The notes beneath the pieces are model-generated. The model was not told the origin of the DNA, ran no database searches, and saw only the letters and a list, made by a program, of their open reading frames with translations. Both the position numbers and the translations under genes were made by a program. A stretch of DNA of 5,719 bases from an archaeon (GTDB lineage: Archaea > Halobacteriota > Syntropharchaeia > Alkanophagales > Methanospirareceae), in NCBI GenBank assembly GCA_030019325.1, contig JASEFB010000099.1:1-5719 (forward strand), in the 5' to 3' direction. Below, in pieces: positions 5,591 through 5,719 of the stretch (the first letter of the stretch is position 1; every line of letters begins with the position of its first letter).

Positions 5591-5608
5591 AGAGGAAGAA
5601 TGTCCTCT
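5591..5608. repeat. Perfect 6-base inverted repeat near the cfbB start
   Basis: AGAGGA and TCCTCT are separated by six bases. The repeat lies in the cfbB leader if translation starts at 5662, or in its first codons if it starts at 5587. It could be a small RNA hairpin or an operator half-site pair. Alone it is weak. Confidence 0.3.
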
Positions 5609-5661
5609 ACGAAAAAGAGGCAAGTGAGGGGGAAAAAGTATTTGAATCGAATGGAAGGAAA

Positions 5662-5719
5662 ATGAACATCCCAAGGGTGGTAATTGCGGGGGACAGAAGC
5701 TCTGCAGGTAAGACGACCA
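5662..5719 (+). CDS. cfbB: Probable Ni-sirohydrochlorin a,c-diamide synthase CfbB, 5' end only
   Basis: Only 19 residues are visible before the window ends: MNIPRVVIAGDRSSAGKTT. This is a first beta-strand followed by the G-x5-GKT P-loop of the CobB/CbiA family (cobyrinate and Ni-sirohydrochlorin a,c-diamide synthases), which amidate two acetate side chains using glutamine and ATP. I chose ATG 5662 because family members start right at this strand and GGAAGG lies three bases upstream. The frame stays open back to an ATG at 5587, just after a TAA, which would add 25 charged residues. The gene diverges from cfbC, so F430 synthesis is the likeliest role; a cobalamin CbiA or another P-loop NTPase remains possible because the glutaminase domain is not in view. 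Confidence 0.65.
   Translation, partial: MNIPRVVIAGDRSSAGKTT

Overview
The window looks archaeal, most likely from a euryarchaeon that makes methyl-coenzyme M reductase (a methanogen, or an anaerobic methane- or alkane-oxidising relative). The main evidence is a cluster for nickel uptake and coenzyme F430 synthesis: a four-gene nickel ECF-type transporter (nikM, nikN, nikQ, nikO), the sirohydrochlorin nickelochelatase cfbA, the NifH-like cfbC and, divergently, the first codons of a CobB/CbiA-type a,c-diamide synthase, probably cfbB. TATA-like boxes upstream of nikM and cfbA also fit an archaeon. I cannot fix the genus.

Layout, left to right. Positions 1-463 hold a plus-strand ORF whose C-terminal part resembles the beta-barrel end of IS481/Mu-type transposases; it looks like a decayed mobile-element remnant. 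It meets head-on a minus-strand class I SAM-dependent methyltransferase (390-986). That protein's last ~25 residues look replaced by sequence antisense to the remnant, so its 3' end was probably cut off at about 464-474. From 3632 down to 1091 runs a tight minus-strand operon, nikM-nikN-nikQ-nikO, with 2-3 base gaps or a short overlap, good Shine-Dalgarno sites and a clear TATA box. Upstream lie cfbA (3925-4359) and cfbC (4557-5441), also on the minus strand but separated by gaps of 292 and 197 bases, so they are probably separate transcription units. A short, well-initiated 23-codon ORF precedes cfbC. The putative cfbB starts on the plus strand at 5662 (or 5587) and leaves the window.

Together: NikMNQO imports Ni2+, CfbA inserts it into sirohydrochlorin, CfbB amidates the a and c acetates, and CfbC, with a NifD-like partner CfbD not seen here, drives the reductive cyclisation toward F430. 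cfbD and cfbE are not in the window and may lie beyond cfbB or elsewhere.

The basic system is known from methanogens. The less ordinary points are the short ORF before cfbC, the truncated methyltransferase junction, a start-less 45-codon open stretch in the cfbA frame after its stop, and several residue-level variations in CfbA, CfbC and NikN.
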